Of a DNA stretch of 64,000 nt, positions 18,032 through 26,782 are shown piece after piece. How positions within the stretch are numbered: the stretch's first letter is position 1; every line of letters starts with the position of its first letter. A program made the translations under genes and the position numbers. Under the pieces are notes generated by a model. That model was not told where the DNA came from and searched no databases. It was given only the letters and a program-made list of their open reading frames with translations. The DNA comes from Maritimibacter sp. GTDB lineage: Bacteria > Pseudomonadota > Alphaproteobacteria > Rhodobacterales > Rhodobacteraceae. Location: contig NZNT01000014.1 in NCBI GenBank assembly GCA_002695005.1, forward strand, positions 90,208 to 154,207, given 5' to 3'.

Positions 18032-19293
18032 CACGCGGCGAGCCTGTCGGTCAGTGCGGACAGCGTCGGTGCAGTTTCGGCAGGGCCATAGAGCGCGAGC
18101 GCGGCGCGCGGGTTCGTAGCGATCCGGGTGCCGAGGCCGCGCACGTCCTCGGTCGTGACGGAGTCGAGCCGCGCGAGGGTTTCCTCGACAGGCACGACAC
18201 GGTTCCAGATCGCCACCTGCCGGGCCAGCCGTTCGGCACGGGACGAGGCCGATTCCATACCCATGAGCATCCCGGCACGCAACTGCGCGCGCGCCCTGTC
18301 GACTTCGGCCACGGTCATGTCGGTGGCCGCGCGGCGCAGCTCGTCGATGGTCAGCTCCGCAAGTCCCGCGATCTCGCCCGCCGAGGTGCCGGCGTAGATC
18401 GTGATGAGGCCGGTGTCCGACCACGCGCCCGCCTGCGAAAAGATCGTGTAGCACAGGCCCCGCTTCTCCCGCGCTTCCTGAAAGAGGCGCGAGGACATGC
18501 CACCGCCGAGCGCGTTGGCATACACCTGCGCAGTATAGATCGTATCGTCCAGGTAGCCCGGCCCCTCCAGCGCGAGCGTGAAATGTACCTGTTCGAGGTG
18601 CTTGAGTTCGCGCCGCTCGCCGCCGACGAAGCCGGCAGGTTGGATCACGCTGGACGACGGGCGGTTGAGGCCGCCGAAGGCCTTTTCTGCGAGTCGCATG
18701 ATTTCGTCATGGTCCACCGCGCCAGCAGCGGCGAGGATCATGCGGTCGGGGCCATAGTGCTCATCCACGAACCCGGCGAGATCGCCGCGCGCAAAGCCCT
18801 GCACCCGTTCGGCGGGGCCGAGGATGGGACGACCGATGGCCTGCTCCGGATAGGCCGCTTCCTGCAACCAGTCGAAGATCACGTCGTCGGGCGTGTCGAG
18901 CGCCTGCCCGATTTCCTGAAGGATCACGCCGCGCTCCACCTCGATTTCGTCCGGGTCGAAAACCGGGTTCATCAGGATGTCGGAGATCACGTCAACGGCC
19001 AGCGCCACATCCTCGCGCAGGACCCGCGCGTAATAGGCCGTCACCTCGCGCCCGGTATAGGCATTCAGGTAGCCGCCCACGTCTTCGATCTCTTCGGCGA
19101 TCTGGAGCGTCGTGCGCCGCTTGGTCCCTTTGAACGCCATGTGTTCCAGGAAATGTGCGATACCGTTCTGTCCCAGCCGCTCATGCCGGCCGCCAGCCGT
19201 GATCCAGACGCCGAGGCTCGCACTTTCGATCCCGGGCATGTGTTCGGTCACGACGCGAAAGCCGTTGGACAGGGTGTCGAAACGAATGGTCAT
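18031..19293 (-). CDS. M16 zinc peptidase (processing-peptidase-like)
   Basis: The 420-residue protein carries the inverted zinc motif HxxEH at residues 47-51 (HFLEHMAFKGT). The downstream glutamate lies in the VERGVILQEI helix. An inactive-like second M16 half completes the clam-shell fold. Alphaproteobacterial members resemble mitochondrial processing peptidase beta subunits. No signal peptide is visible, so a cytoplasmic peptide-degrading role is likely. The start overlaps the thrC stop by four bases (ATGA). Confidence 0.92.
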   Translation of the reverse strand: MTIRFDTLSNGFRVVTEHMPGIESASLGVWITAGGRHERLGQNGIAHFLEHMAFKGTKRRTTLQIAEEIEDVGGYLNAYTGREVTAYYARVLREDVALAVDVISDILMNPVFDPDEIEVERGVILQEIGQALDTPDDVIFDWLQEAAYPEQAIGRPILGPAERVQGFARGDLAGFVDEHYGPDRMILAAAGAVDHDEIMRLAEKAFGGLNRPSSSVIQPAGFVGGERRELKHLEQVHFTLALEGPGYLDDTIYTAQVYANALGGGMSSRLFQEAREKRGLCYTIFSQAGAWSDTGLITIYAGTSAGEIAGLAELTIDELRRAATDMTVAEVDRARAQLRAGMLMGMESASSRAERLARQVAIWNRVVPVEETLARLDSVTTEDVRGLGTRIATNPRAALALYGPAETAPTLSALTDRLAA

Positions 19294-20675
19294 GTGCGGC
19301 GCTCGTTGTAAATCAGGGTTTCGAGCGCGGTGAGGTCGTTGGGCACCTTGCGCACCCGTTCCTCGCGGTCGAACAGGTCCGACATGCGCGGGGGGAGATG
19401 GGCATCACGGCCGGAAGCCTCCTTGACCGCTGCGGGGAACTTGGCCGGATGGGCCGTGGCAAGCGTGATCATCGGCACATCCGACTGGTGCTCGTTCGCG
19501 ACCTTCACGCCGACGGCGGTGTGGGGGCAGATGACTTCGCCCGTCGCGTCCCATGTGGACTGGATCGTGGCAAGCGTTTCTTCCTCAGATGCGCGGCCCG
19601 ACTTGAACTGACCGCGCAGGAAGTCGATGGCACCCTGACTGATGGTAAAGCCATCGCCCGCGAGGTCGGCCATCTGGTCGGCTACGACCGCGCCGTCGCG
19701 ACCGTAGGCGTCGAACAGCACACGTTCGAAGTTGGACGACACCTGAATGTCCATCGAGGGGCTGACCGAGGGCAGCACGGTTTCCTTGGTGTAGGAGCCT
19801 GTTTCCAGCGTCCGGTGCAGGATGTCGTTCTGGTTCGTCGCGATCACGAGGTCGCGGATGGGCAGGCCCATCTGACGCGCGATGTAACCCGCGAACACGT
19901 CACCGAAATTGCCCGTGGGCACGGTGAAGCTCACCTCGCGGTGCGGTGCGCCCAGCGCCACGGCGGAGGTGAAGTAGTAGACGACCTGCGCCAGCACCCG
20001 CGCCCAGTTGATCGAATTCACACCGGCGAGCCCCACGGCGTCGCGGAACTCGAAATGGTTGAACATGTCCTTGAGCCGGGCCTGGCAATCGTCGAAATCG
20101 CCCGCCAGCGCGAGCGCGTGGACGTTGCCCTCGGACGGGGTGGTCATCTGCCGCCGCTGCACATCGGACACCCGGCCATCGGGGAAGAGGATAAAGACGT
20201 CGACATTGTCGAGCCCCCGGAACGCCTCGATCGCCGCCGAGCCGGTGTCGCCGCTCGTCGCTCCCACGATGGTGATCTTTTCGCCCCGCCGCTCCAGCGC
20301 CGCCTGAAAGAGCTGGCCGATAAGCTGCATGGCGAAATCCTTGAACGCCAGCGTCGGACCGTGGAACAGCTCCAGCAGGAAGTGATTGGGACCGAGTTGC
20401 ACCAGCGGCGCGCGGGCCGCGTGGCCGAAACCCGCGTAGGCGTGGCGGATGCGGGCGCGGAGCTGGTTGTCCGAGAAGCTGTCGCCGATGAAAGGCTTCA
20501 TGACCGTGAAGGCCACGTCTTCATAGGATCGACCTGCGAGAGCCGCGATCTCTTCGGTGGTCATGGTCGGCACGGACTCGGGAACATACAGGCCGCCGTC
20601 ACGGGCGAGCCCGGTCAGCATGGCTTCCTCGAAGCTGAGCGTGGGAGCGCTCCCGCGTGTCGAGACGTATTTCAT
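19290..20675 (-). CDS. thrC: Threonine synthase
   Basis: The 461-residue PLP enzyme converts O-phosphohomoserine to threonine. It begins MKYVSTRGSAPTLSFEEAML, the usual opening of the long bacterial form. The PLP-binding lysine lies in GPTLAFKDFAMQ, and SGDTGSAAIEAF and a TGNFGDVFAG phosphate-binding segment follow. The gene sits between SURF1 and the M16 peptidase, the conserved Rhodobacterales order. About 100 bases separate it from SURF1. Confidence 0.96.
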   Translation of the reverse strand: MKYVSTRGSAPTLSFEEAMLTGLARDGGLYVPESVPTMTTEEIAALAGRSYEDVAFTVMKPFIGDSFSDNQLRARIRHAYAGFGHAARAPLVQLGPNHFLLELFHGPTLAFKDFAMQLIGQLFQAALERRGEKITIVGATSGDTGSAAIEAFRGLDNVDVFILFPDGRVSDVQRRQMTTPSEGNVHALALAGDFDDCQARLKDMFNHFEFRDAVGLAGVNSINWARVLAQVVYYFTSAVALGAPHREVSFTVPTGNFGDVFAGYIARQMGLPIRDLVIATNQNDILHRTLETGSYTKETVLPSVSPSMDIQVSSNFERVLFDAYGRDGAVVADQMADLAGDGFTISQGAIDFLRGQFKSGRASEEETLATIQSTWDATGEVICPHTAVGVKVANEHQSDVPMITLATAHPAKFPAAVKEASGRDAHLPPRMSDLFDREERVRKVPNDLTALETLIYNERRT

Positions 20676-20778
20676 GTGCTCGTGTCCTCGTCCTTGCAGG
20701 CGGTCCGGGCCGGTGTCGCGCTCCTCAAACTGGCGCGGTTTCCGGCTTGGTTCCGGTGCGAAACGACGCTCTTGCGCG

Positions 20779-21465
20779 TCACGTCCCGGCCACCCGTTTC
20801 TCGTTCCGCCGCCGTATACGCCAAAGTGCGAACCCTGTCATCACCACCCAGGTCACGGCCATGAGAAACCATGTCATCGCGTATTCCAGATGGTCGTTCG
20901 GGATGCCTTCGGTCGTGACCGGGAGGGGTAAGACGTCGGGGTCCGTCTGGCTGCGCGCGATGACGAGCACGGGGTCGGTGCCGAGCGCCCCGGCGATCTT
21001 GTCCACGTCGCGGGCGTACCACCAGTTGCCGTCCGGATCGTCGTCCGGGGTGAAGCTGTCACGCTCCTCGGGCCAATGCAGATTCCCCTCCACCTCCATC
21101 GGCCCGGTCGTACGCGCGGCGGTCTTCATTTCGGTCGGCACGAACCCCCGGTCGACGAGGATGCGGCGGCCCGTTTCGGTCGTAAACGGCGCGATGATGC
21201 GAAAGCCCGCGCCGAAGTCCCGCGAGGAGACGAGGACGTGGATTTCATCGTCCCCCATCGTGCCGGTGACGGCCACGGGTCGATAGCGGTCCGTTTCGGG
21301 ATCGGGGTCTGAGGGCAGCGGCCCCGCCTCTCCGGCGATCTGCGCTTCGATCTCGTCCAGCACGCCCTGTTTCCACTCGAGCCGCTGGAGTTGCCAGACA
21401 CCAAGCGACACGAAGGACGCGAGGCCGGCGATCAGCAGGATGGCGGTGATGACCTGTTTCAGCAT
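20779..21465 (-). CDS. SURF1 family cytochrome oxidase assembly protein
   Basis: The 228-residue product has one N-terminal membrane helix (VITAILLIAGLASFVSLGVW) and one C-terminal helix (MTWFLMAVTWVVMTGFALW) flanking a periplasmic domain. It carries the SURF1 hallmarks LGVWQLQRLEWK and RPVAVTGTM. SURF1 helps insert heme a into subunit I of aa3 oxidase. It follows ctaE across a 123-base gap that contains two inverted repeats. Confidence 0.93.
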   Translation of the reverse strand: MLKQVITAILLIAGLASFVSLGVWQLQRLEWKQGVLDEIEAQIAGEAGPLPSDPDPETDRYRPVAVTGTMGDDEIHVLVSSRDFGAGFRIIAPFTTETGRRILVDRGFVPTEMKTAARTTGPMEVEGNLHWPEERDSFTPDDDPDGNWWYARDVDKIAGALGTDPVLVIARSQTDPDVLPLPVTTEGIPNDHLEYAMTWFLMAVTWVVMTGFALWRIRRRNEKRVAGT

Positions 21466-21484
21466 GGGTTTCCCTTAGCACCGG

Positions 21485-21537
21485 CGTTCGGGGGCCTCCA
21501 GAGCGTGTTGTCTGGCGGTGGGAGACACCCCCGAACG
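21485..21537 (-). other. Long-loop hairpin in the ctaE-SURF1 gap
   Basis: A perfect 10-bp inverted repeat, CGTTCGGGGG (21485-21494) and CCCCCGAACG (21528-21537), has a 33-nt loop. It lies within the transcript if ctaE and SURF1 are co-transcribed. It could be an mRNA processing or partial termination element. Confidence 0.45.
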
Positions 21538-21541
21538 TGAA

Positions 21542-21565
21542 ACGGGCGAGGTCACCCCCGCCCGT
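21542..21565 (-). terminator. Possible (partial) terminator after ctaE
   Basis: The arms ACGGGCG (21542-21548) and CGCCCGT (21559-21565) form a 7-bp stem with a 10-nt loop, 23 bases after the ctaE stop. On the minus strand the stem is followed by TTTCAC. This may attenuate transcription into SURF1 and thrC. Confidence 0.4.
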
Positions 21566-21588
21566 CCGAATTCGATCTGTCGCTGTTG

Positions 21589-22389
21589 TCAGCCGCCCCA
21601 GATGTAGACGGCGCAGAACAGGAAGAGCCAGACGACGTCCACGAAGTGCCAGTACCACGCGGCGGCCTCGAAGCCGACGTGATGGTCCTGCGTGAAGTGG
21701 CCCGCGTAGATGCGCATCAGGCAGACAAAGAGGAAGATCGTCCCGATGATGACGTGGAAGCCGTGGAAACCCGTCGCCATGAAGAAGGTCGCGCCATAGA
21801 TGTTGCCCGACAGGCCGAAGGCGGCGTGGCTGTATTCGTAGGCCTGGAAGAAGGTGAAGAGGATGCCCAGCAGGATCGCGAGGATCAGGCCGGTCTTCAC
21901 GTCCTTGCGGTTGTTCTCATGCACGAGGGCGTGGTGCGCCCAGGTCGCCGCCGCGCCGGACAGGAGCAGGATCAGCGTGTTGATGAGCGGCAGGTGCCAG
22001 GGGTCGAACGTCTCGATCCCTGCCGGCGGCCAGACGCCATCAACGGCCGGGCTTTCGGGGCCCATCGGGTACATGGCGTGCTTGAAGAAGTTCCAGAACC
22101 ACACCACGAAGAACATGATCTCGGACATGATGAACAGGATGAAGCCGTACTTCAGCCCGATACGCACGACCGGTGTGTGATCGCCCGTCTGGCCCTCTTC
22201 GACCACGTCGGACCACCAGGTGAACATGGTGTAGAGCACGACGAGAAGGCCGGCGAGGAAGATCCACGGGCCGCTGTCATGCATCCATTTCACCGCCCCG
22301 AAGAGCATGACGAAAGCGCCGACCGCCGCGAGGAGCGGGTTAATCGACGGAGGCAGGATGTGGTAGTCGTGGTTCTTGGCGTGGGCCAT
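21589..22389 (-). CDS. ctaE: Cytochrome c oxidase subunit III
   Basis: The 266-residue integral membrane protein has seven predicted helices and begins [20 protein letters not shown]. Conserved features include [29 protein letters not shown] and [14 protein letters not shown], ending in [12 protein letters not shown]. It is a core subunit of the aa3-type proton-pumping oxidase. I use the ATG at 22389; the frame continues upstream into ctaG in noncoding style. It is 16 bases downstream of ctaG. Confidence 0.95.
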   Translation of the reverse strand: MAHAKNHDYHILPPSINPLLAAVGAFVMLFGAVKWMHDSGPWIFLAGLLVVLYTMFTWWSDVVEEGQTGDHTPVVRIGLKYGFILFIMSEIMFFVVWFWNFFKHAMYPMGPESPAVDGVWPPAGIETFDPWHLPLINTLILLLSGAAATWAHHALVHENNRKDVKTGLILAILLGILFTFFQAYEYSHAAFGLSGNIYGATFFMATGFHGFHVIIGTIFLFVCLMRIYAGHFTQDHHVGFEAAAWYWHFVDVVWLFLFCAVYIWGG

Positions 22390-22405
22390 CTTTTGCGTCC
22401 CTGGG

Positions 22406-22987
22406 TTAGTTCTGATCCGCCTGTCCCGATACATCCGCGTCCAGCGCGGCGTATTCCTCGGGCAGATCTGTTTCGTGGAAGGTATACGAGAGCGTGATGA
22501 CCTTGGCAAACTTGGCGTCACGGTCCTGGGTAATTTCGGGATCGACGTAGAAAGTGACGGGCATCATCACCGTTTCGCCGGGTTCGAGCACCTGCAGTTC
22601 GAAGCAGAAGCAATCGATCTTGGTGAAGTAGCCGCCAGCCGAATAGGGGGCGACATTGTAGCTCGCCGTGCCCGCGATCGGGCGGTCGGAGGTGTTCGTC
22701 GCCTCATAGAAGGCAAGCCCCGTCTCCCCGAGTTTCACTTCCATCTGGCGCTGCGCCGGCTTGAACTCCCACGGGAAGTCGCGCTCGACGGAGCCGTCGA
22801 AACGGACCTTGATCGTCTTGTCCAGCACCACGTCCGATCCCGCGTCCGCGGCGGCGGTCGTTCCGCCGAAGCCGGTCACGCGGCAGAACCAGTCGTAGAA
22901 CGGCACCGCCGCCCACGCCATGCCACCCATGAACACGACGACGCCCACCAGCATCAGGGCTGATTTGGTTGTCGACCGTTCGCTCAT
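22406..22987 (-). CDS. ctaG: Cytochrome c oxidase assembly protein CtaG/Cox11
   Basis: The 193-residue protein has an N-terminal membrane anchor ([22 protein letters not shown]) and a periplasmic copper-binding domain with the C-x-C motif in [31 protein letters not shown] segment carries a further cysteine. Cox11 delivers copper to the CuB site of subunit I. Its start overlaps the stop of the upstream small gene (ATGA). Confidence 0.95.
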   Translation of the reverse strand: MSERSTTKSALMLVGVVVFMGGMAWAAVPFYDWFCRVTGFGGTTAAADAGSDVVLDKTIKVRFDGSVERDFPWEFKPAQRQMEVKLGETGLAFYEATNTSDRPIAGTASYNVAPYSAGGYFTKIDCFCFELQVLEPGETVMMPVTFYVDPEITQDRDAKFAKVITLSYTFHETDLPEEYAALDADVSGQADQN

Positions 22988-23169
22988 TTCGCCGCCTTGT
23001 CCTGAGCCTGCGCCCAGGGCGCGCCCAGATCGTCATTGGGGTCCGTGCCGACCTTGGCAATGGTGAGGCCGTATACGATGCCGACAAAGGCCACGAGCAC
23101 AATACCCAGGCCGATATTGCGGGACAGCCGGCGTCCGTGAATTTCGTGCGTTGCGCGAATCTGGGTCAT
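22984..23169 (-). CDS. Small membrane protein between ctaB and ctaG (CoxF-like)
   Basis: This 61-residue product has a polar N-terminus ([20 protein letters not shown]), a single membrane helix ([18 protein letters not shown]) and a short polar tail ([16 protein letters not shown]). Its ATG overlaps the ctaB stop and its stop overlaps the ctaG start, both as ATGA. This locks it into the translated operon and argues strongly that it is real. Small one-helix proteins at this position are known in Rhodobacterales and Paracoccus cox clusters; the role in oxidase assembly is inferred from context only. Confidence 0.8.
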   Translation of the reverse strand: MTQIRATHEIHGRRLSRNIGLGIVLVAFVGIVYGLTIAKVGTDPNDDLGAPWAQAQDKAAK

Positions 23170-24101
23170 GACCAGCCTCCCAGCCCGAAGGGCGTCAGCG
23201 ATGTCTCCACCAACAGCATCCCGAAATGGACGAAGAGGTAGAGCAGCGAAAACTTGAAGAACTTGCGCTCGACGAGGTGGCTGTCCGCTTCGCTGTCGGC
23301 ATCGGTCCGGCGCCAGATGTCGATCGCACCCTTGATGAACCAAAGGTTCATGACGACCGCCACGGCCATGTAGGCGGGCCCGCCGATGGAGGTCAGACCC
23401 AGGCCGATCGCCACGGCGGCGAGCGCGAAGGTGTAGACGAGGATATGGTTGCGCGTGACCCGGCGACCGTGGGTGACGGTCAGCATCGGCACGTCGGCAT
23501 CCTTGTAGTCGCTTTTCACGAAGAGCGCGAGCGACCAGAAGTGCGGCGGCGTCCACGCGAAAGTCAGAGCGAACATCAGGATCGACTCGAGCGCGATATC
23601 GCCGGTGACGGCGGCCCATCCGATCATCGGGGGGAAGGCACCTGCGGCCCCGCCGATGACGATGTTCTGCGGCGTCCAACGCTTGAGCCACATCGTGTAG
23701 ATCACGACGTAGAAGAAGATCGTGAAGGCCAGAAGCGCGCCGGCGACCCAGTTGGTCGCGAGGAACAGCATGATGACCGAGAAGCCGGTGAGCGCGATGC
23801 CGAGGCCCAGCGCCTCGCCCGGCTCGATCTTGCCAGCGGGAATGGGGCGCTTCACCGTGCGGCGCATCTTGGCGTCGATATCCGCGTCCCACCACATGTT
23901 GAGCGCGCCGGAGGCACCGCCGCCCACGGCAATGAACAGGATCGCGCAGAGCCCGACGAAGGGATTGATCGCGCCGGGCGCGACGAGCAGGCCGACGAAG
24001 GCCGTGAACACGACGAGCGACATCACGCGCGGCTTCAGAAGGGCGAAGTAGTCGCCGAAGCCTGCGTCGCGGTCCTGATCAAGAATGGTCGTGTCGCTCA
24101 T
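23166..24101 (-). CDS. ctaB: Protoheme IX farnesyltransferase (heme O synthase)
   Basis: The 311-residue UbiA-family prenyltransferase has about eight to nine helices. It farnesylates heme b to heme o, the precursor of heme a. The prenyl-diphosphate-binding aspartate motif is [28 protein letters not shown] and [13 protein letters not shown] are typical of CtaB/CyoE. It follows coxB by 76 bases, a gap that contains a GC-rich hairpin. Confidence 0.95.
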   Translation of the reverse strand: MSDTTILDQDRDAGFGDYFALLKPRVMSLVVFTAFVGLLVAPGAINPFVGLCAILFIAVGGGASGALNMWWDADIDAKMRRTVKRPIPAGKIEPGEALGLGIALTGFSVIMLFLATNWVAGALLAFTIFFYVVIYTMWLKRWTPQNIVIGGAAGAFPPMIGWAAVTGDIALESILMFALTFAWTPPHFWSLALFVKSDYKDADVPMLTVTHGRRVTRNHILVYTFALAAVAIGLGLTSIGGPAYMAVAVVMNLWFIKGAIDIWRRTDADSEADSHLVERKFFKFSLLYLFVHFGMLLVETSLTPFGLGGWS

Positions 24102-24146
24102 GTTTCATCACCTCGGAGGCCAGAGCCCCTTGGGGTCGGATTACGC

Positions 24147-24168
24147 GGGGCCGCGTTGCGGCGGCCCC
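24147..24168 (-). other. GC-rich hairpin between coxB and ctaB
   Basis: An 8-bp stem GGGGCCGC (24147-24154) / GCGGCCCC (24161-24168) with a 6-nt loop lies 10 bases after the coxB stop. No T-run follows on the minus strand. It is more likely an mRNA-stability or attenuation element than a full terminator. Confidence 0.4.
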
Positions 24169-24177
24169 CCGGTCCGT

Positions 24178-25038
24178 TCACTCGGCCGAAGCCACCTGCA
24201 CCTTGGCCGGGATGCCCGCGTATTCCGCGCGCGCCTCTTCCAGCCAGGCGTCGTACGCCTCCTGGCTCACGGCCTTGACCGTGATCGGCATGAAGGCGTG
24301 GTCCTTGCCGCAAAGCTCCGAACACTGGCCGAAGTAGATGCCTTCCATCCCCTCGTCGACGGTGAACCAAAGCTCGGCAAGGCGACCCGGCACCGCGTCC
24401 TGTTTCACGCCGAAGGCAGGCACGGTCCAAGCGTGGATCACGTCCGCGCCGGTCACCTGCACGACGATCTTCTTGCCGGTCGGAACCACAACGGCGGTAT
24501 CGGTAGCGAGGCGATAGAGATCATCGTCGTAACCATATTCGCCCAGCTCGTCGCGACCCAACATGAAGCTGTCGAACCCGAACTCTTCGTCAACGTATTC
24601 GTAGCCCCAGTACCACTGGTAGCCAGTCGCCTTGATGACCACGTCGCCTTCCGGGATTTCCTGCTGCTTGAACAGAACCGGGAGCGACTGAGCGCCGATG
24701 AAGACGAGAATGACGATCGGGATCAGCGTCCATGCGATCTCAACACCCGTGTTGTGGGTAAAGGTCCCGGGCGTCTTGTTGGCCGCGCGGTTGTAGCGAA
24801 GGATCACCCAGATGATCAGCGCCGCGACGAAGACCGAAATGGCGATGATGATGTAGAGAAGCATGGTGTCGAGGCTGAACGTGGCCCGCGCGATGTCGGT
24901 GGCAGCCGGCTGAAACCCGGTGCCGCGGGCGGTCGGCGCGCCGATCACTTCGAGCTCTTGGGACACGTCCTGAGCCCAGGCCGCTGCGCCCGAGAAAGTT
25001 GCCGCCAGAAGGGCCAGAGGCCGCAGGGTCTTCGTCAT
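24178..25038 (-). CDS. coxB: Cytochrome c oxidase subunit II (CuA subunit)
   Basis: The 286-residue precursor has a signal peptide (MTKTLRPLALLAATFSGAAAWA, then QDV), two transmembrane helices (LLYIIIAISVFVAALIIWVIL and IAWTLIPIVILVFIGAQSL) and a periplasmic cupredoxin domain. The CuA ligands are at C239, E241, C243, H247 and M250 of the precursor (CSELCGKDHAFM). Start 25038 follows GGGAAGC; upstream in-frame codons to 25083 are less likely. It heads the oxidase assembly run; subunit I is not in the window. Confidence 0.95.
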   Translation of the reverse strand: MTKTLRPLALLAATFSGAAAWAQDVSQELEVIGAPTARGTGFQPAATDIARATFSLDTMLLYIIIAISVFVAALIIWVILRYNRAANKTPGTFTHNTGVEIAWTLIPIVILVFIGAQSLPVLFKQQEIPEGDVVIKATGYQWYWGYEYVDEEFGFDSFMLGRDELGEYGYDDDLYRLATDTAVVVPTGKKIVVQVTGADVIHAWTVPAFGVKQDAVPGRLAELWFTVDEGMEGIYFGQCSELCGKDHAFMPITVKAVSQEAYDAWLEEARAEYAGIPAKVQVASAE

Positions 25039-25246
25039 TCTTTGCTTCCCTATCATCCTGTCTCGACGCGGGGTTCGCGCCACACATCCGTATTCACCAC
25101 ACCGTGCGTGGGAATCCCGTTGTCTCCCGGGCGTCTAAAACCATATTAGGGGGCTAGGAACAAGATAAATCCTGCTACATTCAGCCGCACACATGCTTCA
25201 TCTCGCATGCTTTTGATGCAGATCATAGCAGGCAGAAAAGGACATC
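25039..25246. promoter_or_regulatory. Divergent promoter region between coxB and tldD
   Basis: This 208-base gap is clearly AT-richer than the flanks, especially around 25135-25235 (ACCATATTAGG, ATAAATCCTGCTACATT). Two GCATGC-type elements flank CATCTC (25194-25210). It must hold the promoters for both operons, but no hexamer pair is convincing enough to name. Confidence 0.4.
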
Positions 25247-26671
25247 ATGACCGACCAATCCCCCTTCCGCCCGTTCGACAACCAGCTCGACCAGGAGCGC
25301 GCACTCAAGAGCCTGCGCGCAGCCACGGACGGCGCCGACGACGGGGAGCTTTTCCTCGAACGACGCCGGTCAGAAGCGCTCGTCTTCGACGACGGGCGGC
25401 TGCGCAATGCAAGCTATGATGCCTCGGAAGGCTTTGGTCTCAGGGCTGTACGCGGCGAGACGGCGGGATACGCCCATTCCACCGACATCTCGGAAGCCTC
25501 GCTCATCCGCGCCTGCGAGACCGCGCGCCTCGCGGTGGCCGAAGGCGGCGGGACGCTGGCCGCAACGCCGGCGCGCACCAATCACAAGTTATATACGGAC
25601 AACGATCCGATGACCGACGCCGAGTTCCCGGTGAAGGTCGAAACCCTGCGCGAAATTGACGCATACGCCCGTGGCCGCGACAAACGTGTGGTTCAGGTGT
25701 CCGCCACGATTGCGGCGAGTCTGCAGGAAGTCCACATCCTGCGCCCGGACGGCACCCTCGTCTCGGACACCCGGCCCATGACCCGCGTGAACGTCTCGGT
25801 CATCGTCGAGAAGGACGGGCGGCGCGAGAGCGGCAGCCACGGCGGCGGCGGTCGCGCAAGCCTCACGCCGCTGATCGAGGCGGATCACTGGAAGGCCAGC
25901 GTGGACGAGGCTCTGCGCATCGCGCTCGTCAACCTCGAGGCCGAGGCGGCGCCGGCGGGCCAGATGGATGTGGTGCTCGGAAACGGCTGGCCCGGCATCC
26001 TGCTGCATGAGGCGGTCGGGCACGGGCTCGAGGGCGACTTCAACCGCAAGGGGTCGAGCGCCTTCTCGGGCCTCGTCGGCCAGCAGGTCGCAGCCAAGGG
26101 CGTCACCGTCGTGGACGACGGGACCATCGCGGACCGGCGCGGCTCGCTCACCATTGATGACGAGGGCACGCCCTCCTCGCGCACGGTGCTGATCGAGGAC
26201 GGGGTGCTCGTCGGCTACATGCAGGACCGCCAGAACGCGCGCCTCATGGGGGTCGAGGCGACGGGCAACGGACGGCGCGAGAGCTACGCCCATGCGCCGA
26301 TGCCGCGCATGACCAACACGATCATGGAGGGCGGCGACGCCACACCCGGCGAAATCGTGGCCGACCTCAAGGACGGGATCTACGCCGTCGGCTTCGGCGG
26401 CGGACAGGTCGACATAACGAACGGCAAATTCGTCTTTTCCTGCACCGAGGCCTACCGTGTGAAGAACGGCAAGATCGGTGCGCCGGTGAAGGGCGCGACA
26501 CTGATCGGCGACGGACCCAAGGCGATGAAGCAGGTCCGCGCGGTCGGCAACGACATGGCGCTCGACCCCGGTATCGGTAACTGCGGCAAGGCCGGCCAGT
26601 GGGTGCCGGTTGGCGTCGGCCAACCGACCTTGATGATCGGCGGGCTGACCGTGGGCGGAAGTCAGTCGTAA
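25247..26671 (+). CDS. tldD: Metalloprotease TldD
   Basis: The 474-residue protein carries the zinc motif HEAVGHG at residues 254-260 (HExxxH) of the TldD/PmbA family, and an ASEGFGLRAVRG segment early on. TldD with TldE/PmbA degrades or matures peptides such as microcins. A TldE partner is not adjacent. The gene is divergent from coxB, a stable arrangement in Rhodobacterales, and ends before a very stable hairpin. Confidence 0.95.
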   Translation: MTDQSPFRPFDNQLDQERALKSLRAATDGADDGELFLERRRSEALVFDDGRLRNASYDASEGFGLRAVRGETAGYAHSTDISEASLIRACETARLAVAEGGGTLAATPARTNHKLYTDNDPMTDAEFPVKVETLREIDAYARGRDKRVVQVSATIAASLQEVHILRPDGTLVSDTRPMTRVNVSVIVEKDGRRESGSHGGGGRASLTPLIEADHWKASVDEALRIALVNLEAEAAPAGQMDVVLGNGWPGILLHEAVGHGLEGDFNRKGSSAFSGLVGQQVAAKGVTVVDDGTIADRRGSLTIDDEGTPSSRTVLIEDGVLVGYMQDRQNARLMGVEATGNGRRESYAHAPMPRMTNTIMEGGDATPGEIVADLKDGIYAVGFGGGQVDITNGKFVFSCTEAYRVKNGKIGAPVKGATLIGDGPKAMKQVRAVGNDMALDPGIGNCGKAGQWVPVGVGQPTLMIGGLTVGGSQS

Positions 26672-26676
26672 GACCA

Positions 26677-26702
26677 CGGCGCGCGGCAAAGCCCGCGCGC
26701 CG
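26677..26702 (+). terminator. Strong GC hairpin after tldD
   Basis: A perfect 10-bp stem CGGCGCGCGG (26677-26686) / CCGCGCGCCG (26693-26702) with a 6-nt loop starts 5 bases after the tldD stop. No T-tract follows, so it may act with Rho or stabilise the 3' end. Confidence 0.5.
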
Positions 26703-26782
26703 ACTGGCGGACAAACGCCCCATAAGCTTCGCCGCTGCATGGGTTATTCCGTTGGTAACGGCCCGTTAACCATTTGAGTCGC

